Notes under the pieces: model-generated | Told to the model about the DNA's origin: nothing | The model's input: only the letters and a program-made list of their open reading frames with translations | Database searches by the model: none | Part shown: positions 1-6,349 of the stretch, piece after piece | Numbering within the stretch: the first letter of the stretch is position 1 | How the letters are laid out: each line of letters opens with the position of its first letter | Made by a program: the position numbers and the translations under genes | Assembly (NCBI GenBank): GCA_023409175.1 | Contig: JAEYIG010000211.1 | Location: 1 to 6,761 of the forward strand | Length of the DNA stretch: 6,761 nucleotides | Direction of reading: 5' to 3' | Origin: Pseudomonadota bacterium | Lineage (GTDB): Bacteria > Pseudomonadota > Gammaproteobacteria > Burkholderiales > Burkholderiaceae_D

Positions 1-97
1 TGACAAATCGTTCCAGCAGACCTTCATTATTGGAAAACCGGTTCAGGGTCATTTCAAAATCAACCCCGGCCAGTTCCATTGCATCTTTAAGGTTCAT
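1..97 (-). CDS. Probable Hpt-domain (histidine phosphotransfer) protein, N-terminal fragment
   Basis: This is the 5' end of a minus-strand gene that leaves the window on the left. It reads from an ATG at 97-95 and gives 32 open codons beginning MNLKDAMELAGVDFEMTLNR. The pattern of a short N-terminal helix, then G-x-D-x-x-x-x-L-x-R-F, then an N-E-x-L-x-x-R-F helix resembles the start of stand-alone Hpt domains. Those domains carry a phospho-accepting histidine and pass phosphate between receiver domains in phosphorelays. The histidine would lie beyond the window edge, so it cannot be checked here. A GGAG lies 10 bases upstream of the ATG (on the minus strand), which supports the start. The gene is divergent from dtd. 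The reading frame and start are fairly secure, but the family call rests on only 32 residues and could be wrong. Confidence 0.6.
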   Translation of the reverse strand, partial: MNLKDAMELAGVDFEMTLNRFSNNEGLLERFV

Positions 98-207
98 TAT
101 CTTGTTTCTCCGGCCATTCGCAGATCAACGTAACTCCAGTCAGAAACCGTTATCCGTCACACTGGGAATAAGGACAAAAACGGCAAAATTTCTCATAGTC
201 TGGGTTT

Positions 208-236
208 ATTATACTTTCTTTAATGAAACTTGCCTG
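208..236 (-). promoter_or_regulatory. Candidate promoter for the divergent Hpt-like gene
   Basis: Read on the minus strand, positions 213-208 are a perfect TATAAT. At 17-base spacing the -35 position (236-231) reads CAGGCA, which matches TTGACA at only three of six bases. Transcription would start near 201 and give a leader of about 100 bases before the ATG at 97. The same bases read TATTAT on the plus strand at 207-212, so the direction is not certain. The call rests on the -10 match and the divergent gene layout. Confidence 0.3.
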
Positions 237-288
237 TAGTTAATACATTTTGATCGTTACCGCAAAATCAAAAACGGACAGGTTTTTT
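233..288 (+). other. Nested inverted repeat followed by a T tract
   Basis: An outer 5-base repeat (CCTGT at 233-237, ACAGG at 278-282) encloses a perfect 7-base inverted repeat (TTTTGAT at 248-254, ATCAAAA at 267-273, 12-base gap). Six T follow directly at 283-288. In RNA this could form a two-part stem ending in a U tract, like a weak terminator or attenuator. The inner repeat alone could equally be a binding site for a dimeric regulator. The stems are short and AT-rich and no plus-strand gene ends just upstream, so the role is unknown and chance is possible. Confidence 0.25.
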
Positions 289-290
289 AT

Positions 291-299
291 TGGTACATT
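291..299 (+). promoter_or_regulatory. Candidate extended -10 promoter for dtd
   Basis: TGG followed by TACATT (294-299) fits an extended -10 element. No good -35 hexamer sits 16-18 bases upstream, as is usual for extended -10 promoters. Transcription would start near 306, leaving a leader of about 25 bases before the dtd ATG at 331. It is the best-placed plus-strand candidate in the 98-330 gap, but it is weak. Confidence 0.3.
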
Positions 300-330
300 A
301 ACGGAATCTCAATAAGGAAAAAGACTCAAC

Positions 331-777
331 ATGATTTCTCTTTTGCAACGGGTCAGCCAGGCCAGAGTTACCGTGGACGATCAGGAAATCGGACGTATCG
401 GAAAGGGTCTTCTGGTTCTTCTGTGCGCCGAAAAAAACGATACGGAAAAGGAAGCGGATGCCCTTTTGAACCGTTTGCTTGGCTATCGTGTCTTTTCTGA
501 CGAAAACGGTAAGATGAACCTGTCCGTTTCAACGATCGGCGGCGAGCTCCTGATCGTTCCGCAGTTCACGCTGGCAGCGGATACGAAATCGGGAACACGC
601 CCTTCTTTTTCCCCGGCAGCCCCACCCGATATCGGCGAAAAGCTTTTCGATTATTTCGTCGCACAGGCAAAACTGAAATTACCCGTTATACAGAGCGGAC
701 GCTTCGGTGCTGACATGAAAGTTTCATTGACCAACGACGGCCCGGTCACTTTCTGGCTGGAGTCACCCCGAAAATAA
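331..777 (+). CDS. dtd: D-aminoacyl-tRNA deacylase
   Basis: DTD hydrolyses the ester bond of tRNAs mischarged with D-amino acids or glycine in the cytoplasm, recycling the tRNA and keeping D-residues out of proteins. The 148-residue product has the normal family length and fold markers. These are [10 protein letters not shown] near the N-terminus, the active-site strand PQFTLAADT (77-85), the [13 protein letters not shown] loop (87-99), and the C-terminal [20 protein letters not shown] block. The block contains N135 and the Gly137-Pro138 pair that the family uses, in cis form and across the dimer, to reject L-substrates. Position 77 is Pro where E. coli has Ser in its SQFTL motif; the other motif residues are kept. 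The ATG at 331 has an AAGGA about 12 bases upstream, a rather long spacing. It is the first gene of the plus-strand run and is separated from the next by 68 bases. Confidence 0.96.
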   Translation: MISLLQRVSQARVTVDDQEIGRIGKGLLVLLCAEKNDTEKEADALLNRLLGYRVFSDENGKMNLSVSTIGGELLIVPQFTLAADTKSGTRPSFSPAAPPDIGEKLFDYFVAQAKLKLPVIQSGRFGADMKVSLTNDGPVTFWLESPRK

Positions 778-845
778 TTCAGCAATCCAATTTCATCTGG
801 CAAAATAACGCTATTCCTCTTAACCATGGCACTAAAGGAGCTAAC

Positions 846-1481
846 ATGAAACTGTCGAGCAACTCTTTTAAGGATGGTGCAGTCATTCCGGCACAATTCG
901 CTTTCTGCAAAATCGATCCTGCAACACACGCCGCCATGTCGGACAATAAAAATCCACAACTGGAATGGAGTGACCTGCCTGCTGGCACCCGTTCGCTGGT
1001 ATTGATATGCCATGATGTTGACGTCCCGTCCAGAGGCGACGACGTCAACCAGGAAGGCAAAACTGTCCCGGCTGACCTGCCACGCGTCGATTTTTACCAC
1101 TGGGTCATGATTGACCTGCCCGTTTCGATGAAATCCATTTCCGAAGGCGAATTCTCCAGCGGCATTTCCCCGCGTGGCAAAAGCGGCCCGGATACCCTTC
1201 ACGGTGCCCGTCACGGCATAAATGACTATACCGGGTGGTTCTCGACTGACAAGGATATGTCTGGCGACTACTACGGTTATGACGGCCCGTGTCCGCCATG
1301 GAATGATTCCATCCCACACCATTACGTCTTTACACTCTACGCACTGGATACGGACAAGCTTCCCCTGTCAGGCCGTTTTACCGGTCAGGACGTGCTCTCC
1401 GCCATGAAAGGACACATTCTGGACAAGGCCAGCATCACCGGCGTATATTCCCTGAATCCTTCGGTCAAACTGCCTGCCTGA
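846..1481 (+). CDS. YbhB/YbcL-family PEBP (Raf kinase inhibitor-like) protein
   Basis: This is a member of the phosphatidylethanolamine-binding protein superfamily. In bacteria these are small soluble proteins with an anion-binding pocket; their cellular role is poorly defined. First conserved region: NPQLEW (36-41), PAGTRS (45-50) and HDVDVPS (56-62, in place of the usual DPDAP), followed by the pocket-side YHWVMIDLP (84-92). Second conserved region: YDGPCPPW (145-152), then HHYVFTLYALD (158-168). At 211 residues it is longer than E. coli YbhB (about 158). The extra length lies mainly in residues 63-83 and 108-143, and I recall the same arrangement in other Burkholderiales homologues. There is no signal peptide, so it should be cytoplasmic. 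An AAGGAG at 835-840, five bases before the ATG, is the clearest ribosome binding site in the window. It probably shares a transcript with the phosphatase gene 4 bases downstream. Confidence 0.92.
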   Translation: MKLSSNSFKDGAVIPAQFAFCKIDPATHAAMSDNKNPQLEWSDLPAGTRSLVLICHDVDVPSRGDDVNQEGKTVPADLPRVDFYHWVMIDLPVSMKSISEGEFSSGISPRGKSGPDTLHGARHGINDYTGWFSTDKDMSGDYYGYDGPCPPWNDSIPHHYVFTLYALDTDKLPLSGRFTGQDVLSAMKGHILDKASITGVYSLNPSVKLPA

Positions 1482-1485
1482 GAAA

Positions 1486-2151
1486 ATGGAAGAAGCGACT
1501 GACATCCTCATCATTCGCCATGGACAGACGGCGTGGAATAAAATGAAACGTTTGCAGGGGCATAGCGATATTCCCCTGAATGAGGATGGTCGTTTGCAAG
1601 CGGTCACTCTCGCTGAAACGCTGCAAAACGAACCGCTGGATGCCATTTTTTCAAGCGATTTGCAGCGTGCCTTTCAAACGGCGAATGAAATCGCCAAATG
1701 CCACCGTTTGGCCGTCAATATGGACAAGTCCTTCAGGGAACGCTGCTACGGCATTTGTGAAGGCATGATGTCGGACGAAATCAGGGAAGCGTACCCGAAA
1801 TCATATGAGGCCTGGTACGCTGCCGATCCCGACCATTTCTTTCCCGATGGCGAAAGAAAAACCGAAAGCCCCCGGCAATTCCATCATCGCGCACTGAATG
1901 CCATTTTCAATGCCGCCACGAGTTACGCCGGAAAAAAGATCGCTATCGTTACCCATTTCGGTGTGATCGAAACCGCTTATCGCATTGCGCAGGATATCCC
2001 TTTGGGAATCCGTTGCAGAATGCCGGTGTTGAACACCAGCATCAACCGCTTCCGATTCATTGACGGAAAACTTGAACTCCTGAAATGGGGTGAAGCGGCT
2101 CACCTTGAAGAAGCAAAAAAGCCGGCGGTCGATTATTACAGGCATTTCTGA
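1486..2151 (+). CDS. Histidine phosphatase family protein (phosphoglycerate mutase-like)
   Basis: This is a branch-1 histidine phosphatase, in which a histidine takes up and releases phosphate from a small-molecule or protein substrate. The signature IIRHGQTAWN (9-18) carries the nucleophile His12 in the RHG motif. LQGHSDIPLNEDG (23-35) follows, then the phosphate-pocket Arg61 in SSDLQRAFQTA, the probable general acid Glu85 in FRERCYG (83-89), and the second core histidine His157 in IVTHFGVIE. All core residues are present, so it should be active. Length is 221 residues with no signal peptide or membrane segment. The general layout resembles GpmB, CobC and other cofactor-independent phosphatases. 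The substrate cannot be told from sequence, and no cobalamin genes are nearby to suggest CobC. It starts 4 bases after the PEBP stop with only a weak GAGAAA upstream, which suggests translational coupling to that gene. Confidence 0.93.
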   Translation: MEEATDILIIRHGQTAWNKMKRLQGHSDIPLNEDGRLQAVTLAETLQNEPLDAIFSSDLQRAFQTANEIAKCHRLAVNMDKSFRERCYGICEGMMSDEIREAYPKSYEAWYAADPDHFFPDGERKTESPRQFHHRALNAIFNAATSYAGKKIAIVTHFGVIETAYRIAQDIPLGIRCRMPVLNTSINRFRFIDGKLELLKWGEAAHLEEAKKPAVDYYRHF

Positions 2152-2161
2152 CCATTCAAAT

Positions 2162-2180
2162 TTGCCTGTTTTTTAGGCAA
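2162..2180 (+). other. Short hairpin before dusB
   Basis: TTGCCT (2162-2167) and AGGCAA (2175-2180) form a perfect 6-base stem around a 7-base T-rich loop, 10 bases after the phosphatase stop. No T tract follows the stem on either strand, so it is not a standard intrinsic terminator. It overlaps the place where a -35 element for the dusB promoter would sit. Confidence 0.3.
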
Positions 2181-2186
2181 TTCATT

Positions 2187-2195
2187 TGGTAGAAT
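2187..2195 (+). promoter_or_regulatory. Candidate extended -10 promoter for dusB-fis
   Basis: TGG followed by TAGAAT (2190-2195, five of six bases matching TATAAT) makes a good extended -10. The -35 position is T-rich (TGTTTT at 2167-2172) and poor. The predicted start near 2202 would leave a leader of only about 18 bases before the dusB ATG, without a Shine-Dalgarno sequence. In E. coli the dusB-fis operon is driven from a promoter before dusB; a similar arrangement here is inferred. Confidence 0.4.
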
Positions 2196-2219
2196 AGATC
2201 CTTTTATTTCTTTCATATC

Positions 2220-3194
2220 ATGCAGATCGGCCCTTACGCCCTCTCCAACAATCTTGTTGTCGCCCCTATGGCCGGCATTACAGATCGGCCGTTCCGCCAG
2301 TTGTGCAAACGGCTGGGCGCCGGCTATGCCGTATCCGAAATGGCTGCTGCCAATCCCCTCTTGCGCAATACCCCCAAAAGCCGCAGGAGAGTCGTGCATG
2401 AAGGCGAAGTGGAACCACGTGCCGTCCAGATAGTCGGCTCCGACCCCGCCACCATGGCAGACAGCGCCCGGTACAACGTCGATCAGGGTGCCCAGATTAT
2501 CGATATCAACATGGGTTGTCCTGCAAAAAAGGTCTGCAATAACTGGTGTGGCTCGGCGCTTCTGCAAAACGAACCGCTCGTAGGACAGATACTGGAAGCC
2601 GTAACGAATGCCGTTCCAGTGCCTGTCACGCTGAAATTCCGGACTGGCTGGAACCGTTCCCATATCAATGCTCCAGCCGTTGCGAAAATAGCCGAATCGG
2701 CCGGGATTGCGATGCTGACCTTGCATGGACGTACCCGCGAAGACGGTTACCGGGGAGAGGCTGAATATGACACGATTGCCGAAGTCAAATCGCTCGTATC
2801 CATTCCGGTTGTCGCCAATGGCGATATTGATTCACCGGAAAAAGCCCGTGCCGTTTTGAAAAAAACCGGGGCGGACGCCATCATGATCGGTCGCGGTGCG
2901 CAGGGACGCCCATGGATTTTCCGCGAAATAGACTATTTTTTGAAAAATGACGCATTTTTACCACCTCCGGATTTCACTGAAGTATGGGAGATTGTGCGGG
3001 AACATCTTCAGGAACATTACGCCTTTTACGGCGAAGCGGTAGGTGTGCGCACCGCACGCAAACATATCGGCTGGTATGCAAAAAACCTGCCGTCCGGCGA
3101 AAAATTGCGCGATGCGGCGAACCGTGCCGAATCGTGTGAAACGCAAATAAATGAAGTCGATCGCTTTTTTATGTCTCTACTTGAAGGCGCGTAG
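2220..3194 (+). CDS. dusB: tRNA-dihydrouridine synthase B
   Basis: DusB is an FMN-dependent enzyme that uses NADPH to reduce a uridine in the tRNA D-loop to dihydrouridine (U17 in E. coli). The 324-residue product aligns with E. coli DusB from its first residues, which fixes the ATG at 2220. An N-terminal TIM barrel carries VAPMAGITDRPFR (14-26, FMN phosphate side), VQIVGSDP (69-76), INMGCPAKKV (96-105) with catalytic Cys100, LKFRTGW (138-144), LTLHGRT (166-172), VANGDID (198-204) and IMIGRGAQGRPW (221-232). The C-terminal helical tRNA-binding domain has the family's RTARKHIGWY (277-286). Residues 106-111 read CNNWCG, with a Cys at 110 where homologues I recall have Ala. There is no Shine-Dalgarno before the start; the leader is pyrimidine-rich. 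It is followed by fis, the same pair as in enterobacteria. Confidence 0.96.
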   Translation: MQIGPYALSNNLVVAPMAGITDRPFRQLCKRLGAGYAVSEMAAANPLLRNTPKSRRRVVHEGEVEPRAVQIVGSDPATMADSARYNVDQGAQIIDINMGCPAKKVCNNWCGSALLQNEPLVGQILEAVTNAVPVPVTLKFRTGWNRSHINAPAVAKIAESAGIAMLTLHGRTREDGYRGEAEYDTIAEVKSLVSIPVVANGDIDSPEKARAVLKKTGADAIMIGRGAQGRPWIFREIDYFLKNDAFLPPPDFTEVWEIVREHLQEHYAFYGEAVGVRTARKHIGWYAKNLPSGEKLRDAANRAESCETQINEVDRFFMSLLEGA

Positions 3195-3231
3195 CGGTTA
3201 CAATAATGAAATATTTGAAAATCTGATTGGC

Positions 3232-3253
3232 CGACGGGCGGCAATACCCGTTG
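3232..3253 (+). promoter_or_regulatory. Hairpin just upstream of the fis ribosome binding site
   Basis: C3232-G3238 can pair with C3247-G3253 to give a 7-base stem with one G-U pair and an 8-base loop. Its core is ACGGG (3234-3238) against CCCGT (3247-3251). The stem ends two bases before the GGA (3256-3258) that serves the ATG at 3266. It could influence fis translation or mRNA stability. No T tract follows, so it is not a terminator. Confidence 0.35.
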
Positions 3254-3265
3254 ATGGAAACTGAC

Positions 3266-3499
3266 ATGAGCAAAGAGCATATTCAGGATGTCGTCCTGCA
3301 AAGTTTACAGGAATATTTCAAGGATCTGGACGGACAGAAGCCTACCGACATTTACAACATGATCATGCATACGGTTGAAAAGCCGGTTCTGGTTGCGGTT
3401 ATGGCTCATGCAAAAAACAATCAGTCCCATGCGGCCGACATTCTCGGCATCAACAGAAATACGCTTCGTAAAAAAATGCTGGAACACAAATTGCTTTAA
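3266..3499 (+). CDS. fis: DNA-binding protein Fis
   Basis: Fis is a homodimeric nucleoid protein that bends DNA and modulates rRNA promoters, recombination and replication. The chosen product has 77 residues, beginning MSKEHIQDVV. It lacks the flexible N-terminal arm of the 98-residue E. coli protein, as betaproteobacterial Fis does. Dimer helices (about 5-48, with YFKDLDGQ and VEKPVLVAVM) lead to the C-terminal helix-turn-helix NNQSHAADILGINRNTLRKK (51-70). Arg64, Thr66, Arg68 and Lys69 match the E. coli DNA-contact residues Arg85, Thr87, Arg89 and Lys90. Asn51 replaces the glycine (E. coli Gly72) usual before the conserved Asn-Gln. The ATG at 3266 is preferred because GGA lies 7 bases upstream and the length fits. 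An in-frame ATG at 3254 would add four residues and has no ribosome binding site, and a TTG at 3227 would add thirteen. It lies 71 bases after dusB. Confidence 0.94.
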   Translation: MSKEHIQDVVLQSLQEYFKDLDGQKPTDIYNMIMHTVEKPVLVAVMAHAKNNQSHAADILGINRNTLRKKMLEHKLL

Positions 3500-3518
3500 T
3501 TCCGTTTTTCGGGCTTAA
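3496..3518 (+). other. Imperfect hairpin at the fis stop codon
   Basis: TTAATTCCG (3496-3504) and CGGGCTTAA (3510-3518) can pair over nine positions with one mismatch and one G-U pair, around a loop of five T. It includes the fis stop codon. The downstream sequence is mixed and lacks a T run, so termination is doubtful. A role in 3' end stability or partial read-through control of purH is possible but unproven. Confidence 0.25.
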
Positions 3519-3545
3519 CCTCTATCGTTATTTACCACACCCATC

Positions 3546-5111
3546 ATGATTCAATCTGCCTTGATATCCGTCTCTGATAAAACCGGACTTGTCGAGTTCG
3601 CCAAAGAACTGGCTGCCATGAATGTCACTATTCTTTCCACTGGCGGAACAGCTGATTTGCTTAAAAAGAACGGGATTGCCGTTACCGAAGTCGCCGATTA
3701 CACCGGTTTTCCTGAAATGCTGGACGGACGCGTCAAGACCCTGCACCCGAAAGTGCATGGCGGCATTCTGGCAAGACGCGATATGGCATCCCATATGGAT
3801 GCGATCGGCAAACACGGCATCAATACGATTGACATGGTGGTCGTCAACCTGTACCGGTTCCAGCAAACGGTTGCAAAAGAAGATTGCACTCTGGAAGACG
3901 CGATTGAAAACATTGATATCGGCGGCCCGGCCATGTTGCGTTCAGCTGCCAAGAATTACAAGGACGTCGCCGTCGTCTGCGATCCTGCCGACTATTCCGG
4001 CATCATCGCGGAAATGAAAAAGAACAAGGGAGACCTTTCGACAGATACCAAATTCGAACTGTCGAAAAAAACGTTTTCCCATACCGCTCAGTACGATGGC
4101 GCGATTGCCAATTACATGTCCAGCCTGAAACTGGACAAGAAACACCAGAACCGCAAGACTTATCCTGAAATCCTCAATCTGCAATTCGAGAAAGTCCAGG
4201 ACATGCGTTACGGTGAAAACCCTCACCAGTCCGCTGCCTTCTACCGTGAAAAAGACATCGAACCGGGTACACTCGCCAGTTACAGGCAATTGCAGGGCAA
4301 GGAACTTTCCTACAACAATATCAGCGACGCAGATGCTGCATGGGAATGTGTCAAGAACTTCGACGAGCCTGCCTGTGTCATCATCAAACACGCCAACCCG
4401 TGCGGAGTCGCTGTCGGCAAGGACTTGCTCGACGCTTACCAGAAAGCCCTGCAGACCGATCCTGAAGCGGCTTTCGGCGGCATCATCGCTTTCAATGGCG
4501 AACTGGATGCCCGTACCTCGGAAGAAGTCTCCAAACTGTTCGTTGAAGTCCTGATAGCGCCATCCTTTACGGAAGAAGCGAAAAGCATTTTCAACCGCAA
4601 GAAAAACCTGCGCCTGCTCGAAATCAGTTTGGGCAAAAATGCAAATGCCTTCGACATGAAACGCGTTGGCGGTGGCTTGCTGGTCCAGTCCCCGGACATT
4701 GTCGATGTGATCGCTACCGACCTGAAAGTGGTTACCAGACAGCAACCGACGCCACAACAGATGGCTGACATGCTCTTTGCTTCAAAAGTCGTCAAATTCG
4801 TCAAATCGAACGCGATCGTATTCTGCGGAAACGGTATGGCGCTTGGAATCGGCGCTGGCCAGATGAGCCGTGTCGATGCCGCCCGTACGGCGACCATGAA
4901 AGCCGAAAACGCAGGTTTGTCCCTGAAAGGCTCTGTCGTCGCATCCGATGCTTTCATCCCGTTCCGTGACGGTCTGGATATCGTTGCGAATGCCGGTGCC
5001 ACAGCTGTCATCCAGCCGGGCGGTTCGGTACGAGACCCTGAAGTGATTGCTGCTGCGGATGAACACGGTATCGCAATGGTCTTTACGTCCATCCGCCATT
5101 TCCGTCACTGA
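3546..5111 (+). CDS. purH: Bifunctional AICAR formyltransferase / IMP cyclohydrolase
   Basis: PurH performs the last two steps of purine synthesis. It formylates AICAR with 10-formyl-tetrahydrofolate and then closes the ring to IMP. The 521-residue length is normal. The N-terminal cyclohydrolase domain (about 1-195) shows [11 protein letters not shown] (5-15), LSTGGT (30-35), [19 protein letters not shown] (55-73) and [17 protein letters not shown] (121-137). The formyltransferase domain (about 200-521) shows RYGENPHQ (221-228), [13 protein letters not shown] (254-266), the catalytic Lys281-His282 in KHANPCG (281-287), [10 protein letters not shown] (467-476), QPGGSVRD (490-497) and a RHFRH C-terminus. 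All key residues are intact; Ser515 replaces the Gly common in the final MVFTG motif. The ATG at 3546 matches the family start, but the 46-base gap after fis holds no Shine-Dalgarno. I see no PurR-like operator. Confidence 0.97.
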   Translation: MIQSALISVSDKTGLVEFAKELAAMNVTILSTGGTADLLKKNGIAVTEVADYTGFPEMLDGRVKTLHPKVHGGILARRDMASHMDAIGKHGINTIDMVVVNLYRFQQTVAKEDCTLEDAIENIDIGGPAMLRSAAKNYKDVAVVCDPADYSGIIAEMKKNKGDLSTDTKFELSKKTFSHTAQYDGAIANYMSSLKLDKKHQNRKTYPEILNLQFEKVQDMRYGENPHQSAAFYREKDIEPGTLASYRQLQGKELSYNNISDADAAWECVKNFDEPACVIIKHANPCGVAVGKDLLDAYQKALQTDPEAAFGGIIAFNGELDARTSEEVSKLFVEVLIAPSFTEEAKSIFNRKKNLRLLEISLGKNANAFDMKRVGGGLLVQSPDIVDVIATDLKVVTRQQPTPQQMADMLFASKVVKFVKSNAIVFCGNGMALGIGAGQMSRVDAARTATMKAENAGLSLKGSVVASDAFIPFRDGLDIVANAGATAVIQPGGSVRDPEVIAAADEHGIAMVFTSIRHFRH

Positions 5112-5127
5112 CACACAAAGGATTTTC

Positions 5128-5166
5128 ATGGCAAAAACGAACGTCATTCCAAAGGTTCTGCCATGA
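5128..5166 (+). CDS. Candidate 12-codon leader ORF overlapping the ruvC start
   Basis: After the purH stop, AAAGGA (5117-5122) is followed five bases later by an ATG at 5128. It opens a 12-codon frame, [12 protein letters not shown], ending at TGA 5164-5166. That stop overlaps the ruvC ATG (5163-5165) as ATGA, the classic arrangement for translational coupling. The frame differs from both purH and ruvC. The ribosome binding site is stronger than those of most genes here. ruvC also has its own AAAGG (5151-5155) inside this small frame, so the peptide may only help open that site. Chance or a decayed gene end are the alternatives; no homologue is known to me. Confidence 0.35.
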   Translation: MAKTNVIPKVLP

Positions 5167-5708
5167 AGATTCTGGGCATTGATCCAGGACTTCGGACGAC
5201 CGGTTTCGGGATCATCCACAAAAAAGGCAATACCTTAAGCTATATCGCCTCGGGCACAGTCAAAACACCGGCAGACGCTGGCTTACCCCTGCGCCTGAAA
5301 ACCATCTTTGACGGCATTTCGGAAATCATCAGGGAGTATCAGCCCGATTGTGCGGCCATCGAAAAAGTATTCGTCAACGTCAATCCGCAATCCACTCTGT
5401 TGTTGGGACAGGCGCGAGGTGCGGCGATCAGTGCACTGGTGGCTTCCGAACTGGCCGTCTATGAATTTACGGCTTTGCAAATCAAGCAGGCGGTCGTCGG
5501 TCACGGGAAGGCGCAAAAAAAACAGGTTCAGGAAATGGTGCAGCGGCTATTGTCGCTTCCCGGCATTCCCGGTAGCGACGCGGCGGATGCATTAGGTGTC
5601 GCTATTTGCCACGCCCATGGATTCGATGCTATAAAAGCGCTGGAAAAAGCCGCTGTCTTGAGCAATGAGAATACATTCCGAATCAGACGTGGCAGACTTA
5701 TCCGGTAA
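5163..5708 (+). CDS. ruvC: Crossover junction endodeoxyribonuclease RuvC
   Basis: RuvC is the dimeric, Mg-dependent nuclease that cuts Holliday junctions symmetrically after RuvAB branch migration. The 181-residue protein has an RNase H-like fold with all four catalytic acids. These are Asp7 in [13 protein letters not shown] (4-16), Glu67 in AAIEKVFVN (64-72), and Asp139 and Asp142 in [16 protein letters not shown] (137-152). Phe70, just after the second acid, corresponds to the aromatic residue that stacks at the junction centre in E. coli. [10 protein letters not shown] (79-88) and [16 protein letters not shown] (107-122) are also family blocks. The ATG at 5163 has AAAGG 7 bases upstream and fits the family N-terminus. 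The start overlaps the stop of a tiny upstream frame. The gene lies 51 bases after purH and 35 before ruvA, so one transcript is likely. Confidence 0.97.
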   Translation: MKILGIDPGLRTTGFGIIHKKGNTLSYIASGTVKTPADAGLPLRLKTIFDGISEIIREYQPDCAAIEKVFVNVNPQSTLLLGQARGAAISALVASELAVYEFTALQIKQAVVGHGKAQKKQVQEMVQRLLSLPGIPGSDAADALGVAICHAHGFDAIKALEKAAVLSNENTFRIRRGRLIR

Positions 5709-5743
5709 TATAAAAATCATTTTACTCATTTCTTATTTATCTC

Positions 5744-6325
5744 ATGATTGGTCGCATTCAGGGCGTTTTGCTGCAAAAGAATCCTCCGCAACTGCTGGTC
5801 GATTGTCAGGGCGTCGGTTATGAAATTGACGTGCCGATGAGCACTTTCTACAATTTGCCTTCTGTCGGAGAAAAGGTAACTCTCTTCACCCATCTTGCCA
5901 TCCGGGAAGACGCGCATGTCCTGTACGGTTTCGGCAGTCTCGACGAACGGGCCCTTTTCAGGCAACTGATCCGCATTTCCGGTGTCGGAGCCAGAACGGC
6001 ACTCGCATTGTTATCCGGCCTTTCCGTTAATGACATGTCACAGGCTGTCGCCCTTCAGGACGCATCGCGCCTGACGAGTATTCCCGGGATCGGCAAGAAA
6101 ACGGCAGAACGCCTTTTGCTGGAACTGAAAGGCAAACTGGAAACCGGTTCCCTGGGCGCGGTTTCCGGCACAATACAAAACGATTCGATGGCCGACATCC
6201 AGAACGCCCTTCTGGCGCTGGGCTATTCGGAAAAAGAAACCATTCTGGCAATCAAACAGGTACCGGCAGACTGCAGCGTCTCCGACGGGATTAAAATGGC
6301 ACTGAAAGCCTTGTCCAAAGGCTGA
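5744..6325 (+). CDS. ruvA: Holliday junction branch migration protein RuvA
   Basis: RuvA binds four-way junctions as a tetramer, holds them in open square form and recruits the RuvB motor. At 193 residues it is close to the usual length and keeps the three-domain plan. Domain I (about 1-63) is an OB fold with [20 protein letters not shown] (19-31) and the acidic pin Glu55-Asp56 in [10 protein letters not shown]. Domain II has two helix-hairpin-helix motifs, [14 protein letters not shown] (77-90) and [18 protein letters not shown] (112-129). After a flexible linker (about 132-147), domain III (about 148-193), with [12 protein letters not shown], binds RuvB. The ATG at 5744 gives the conserved N-terminus. 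The 35-base AT-rich gap after ruvC has no Shine-Dalgarno, so the start is of the unled or S1-assisted kind. ruvB follows after 24 bases. Confidence 0.97.
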   Translation: MIGRIQGVLLQKNPPQLLVDCQGVGYEIDVPMSTFYNLPSVGEKVTLFTHLAIREDAHVLYGFGSLDERALFRQLIRISGVGARTALALLSGLSVNDMSQAVALQDASRLTSIPGIGKKTAERLLLELKGKLETGSLGAVSGTIQNDSMADIQNALLALGYSEKETILAIKQVPADCSVSDGIKMALKALSKG

Positions 6326-6349
6326 CCCAGAGAATAACGGGATACAGGT

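Noticed and set aside
136..165. CCAGT and ACTGG inverted repeat
   Set aside because: Five bases per arm with a 20-base gap, no extension and no T tract; too weak to call.
30..239. Plus-strand 69-codon frame in the left intergenic region
   Set aside because: It overlaps the Hpt-like gene start on the other strand, has no RBS, and its second half runs through AT-rich promoter-like sequence with no protein motif.
250..271. TTGAT and ATCAA half-sites resembling an FNR/CRP-type site
   Set aside because: The gap is 12 bases, while FNR sites need 4 and CRP sites 6 between comparable half-sites.
175..277. Nine-base direct repeat CAAAAACGG at 175-183 and 269-277
   Set aside because: Only two copies, in AT-rich sequence, with no third copy and no regular spacing; this is within what chance gives.
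651..1322. Minus-strand open frame (223 codons) across the end of dtd and most of the PEBP gene
   Set aside because: It overlaps two well-supported genes and their gap, and the product resembles no family I know. It is a shadow frame.
2136..2726. Minus-strand open frame (196 codons) opposite dusB
   Set aside because: It covers conserved dusB sequence and shows no family motif.
3199..3204. TACAAT as a fis-specific -10 element
   Set aside because: No acceptable -35 lies 16-18 bases upstream, it is not an extended -10, and the dusB-fis pair is probably co-transcribed.
3942..4757. Long minus-strand open frame (271 codons) opposite purH
   Set aside because: It lies wholly inside purH on the other strand, has no recognisable motif, and is explained by codon bias of the conserved gene.
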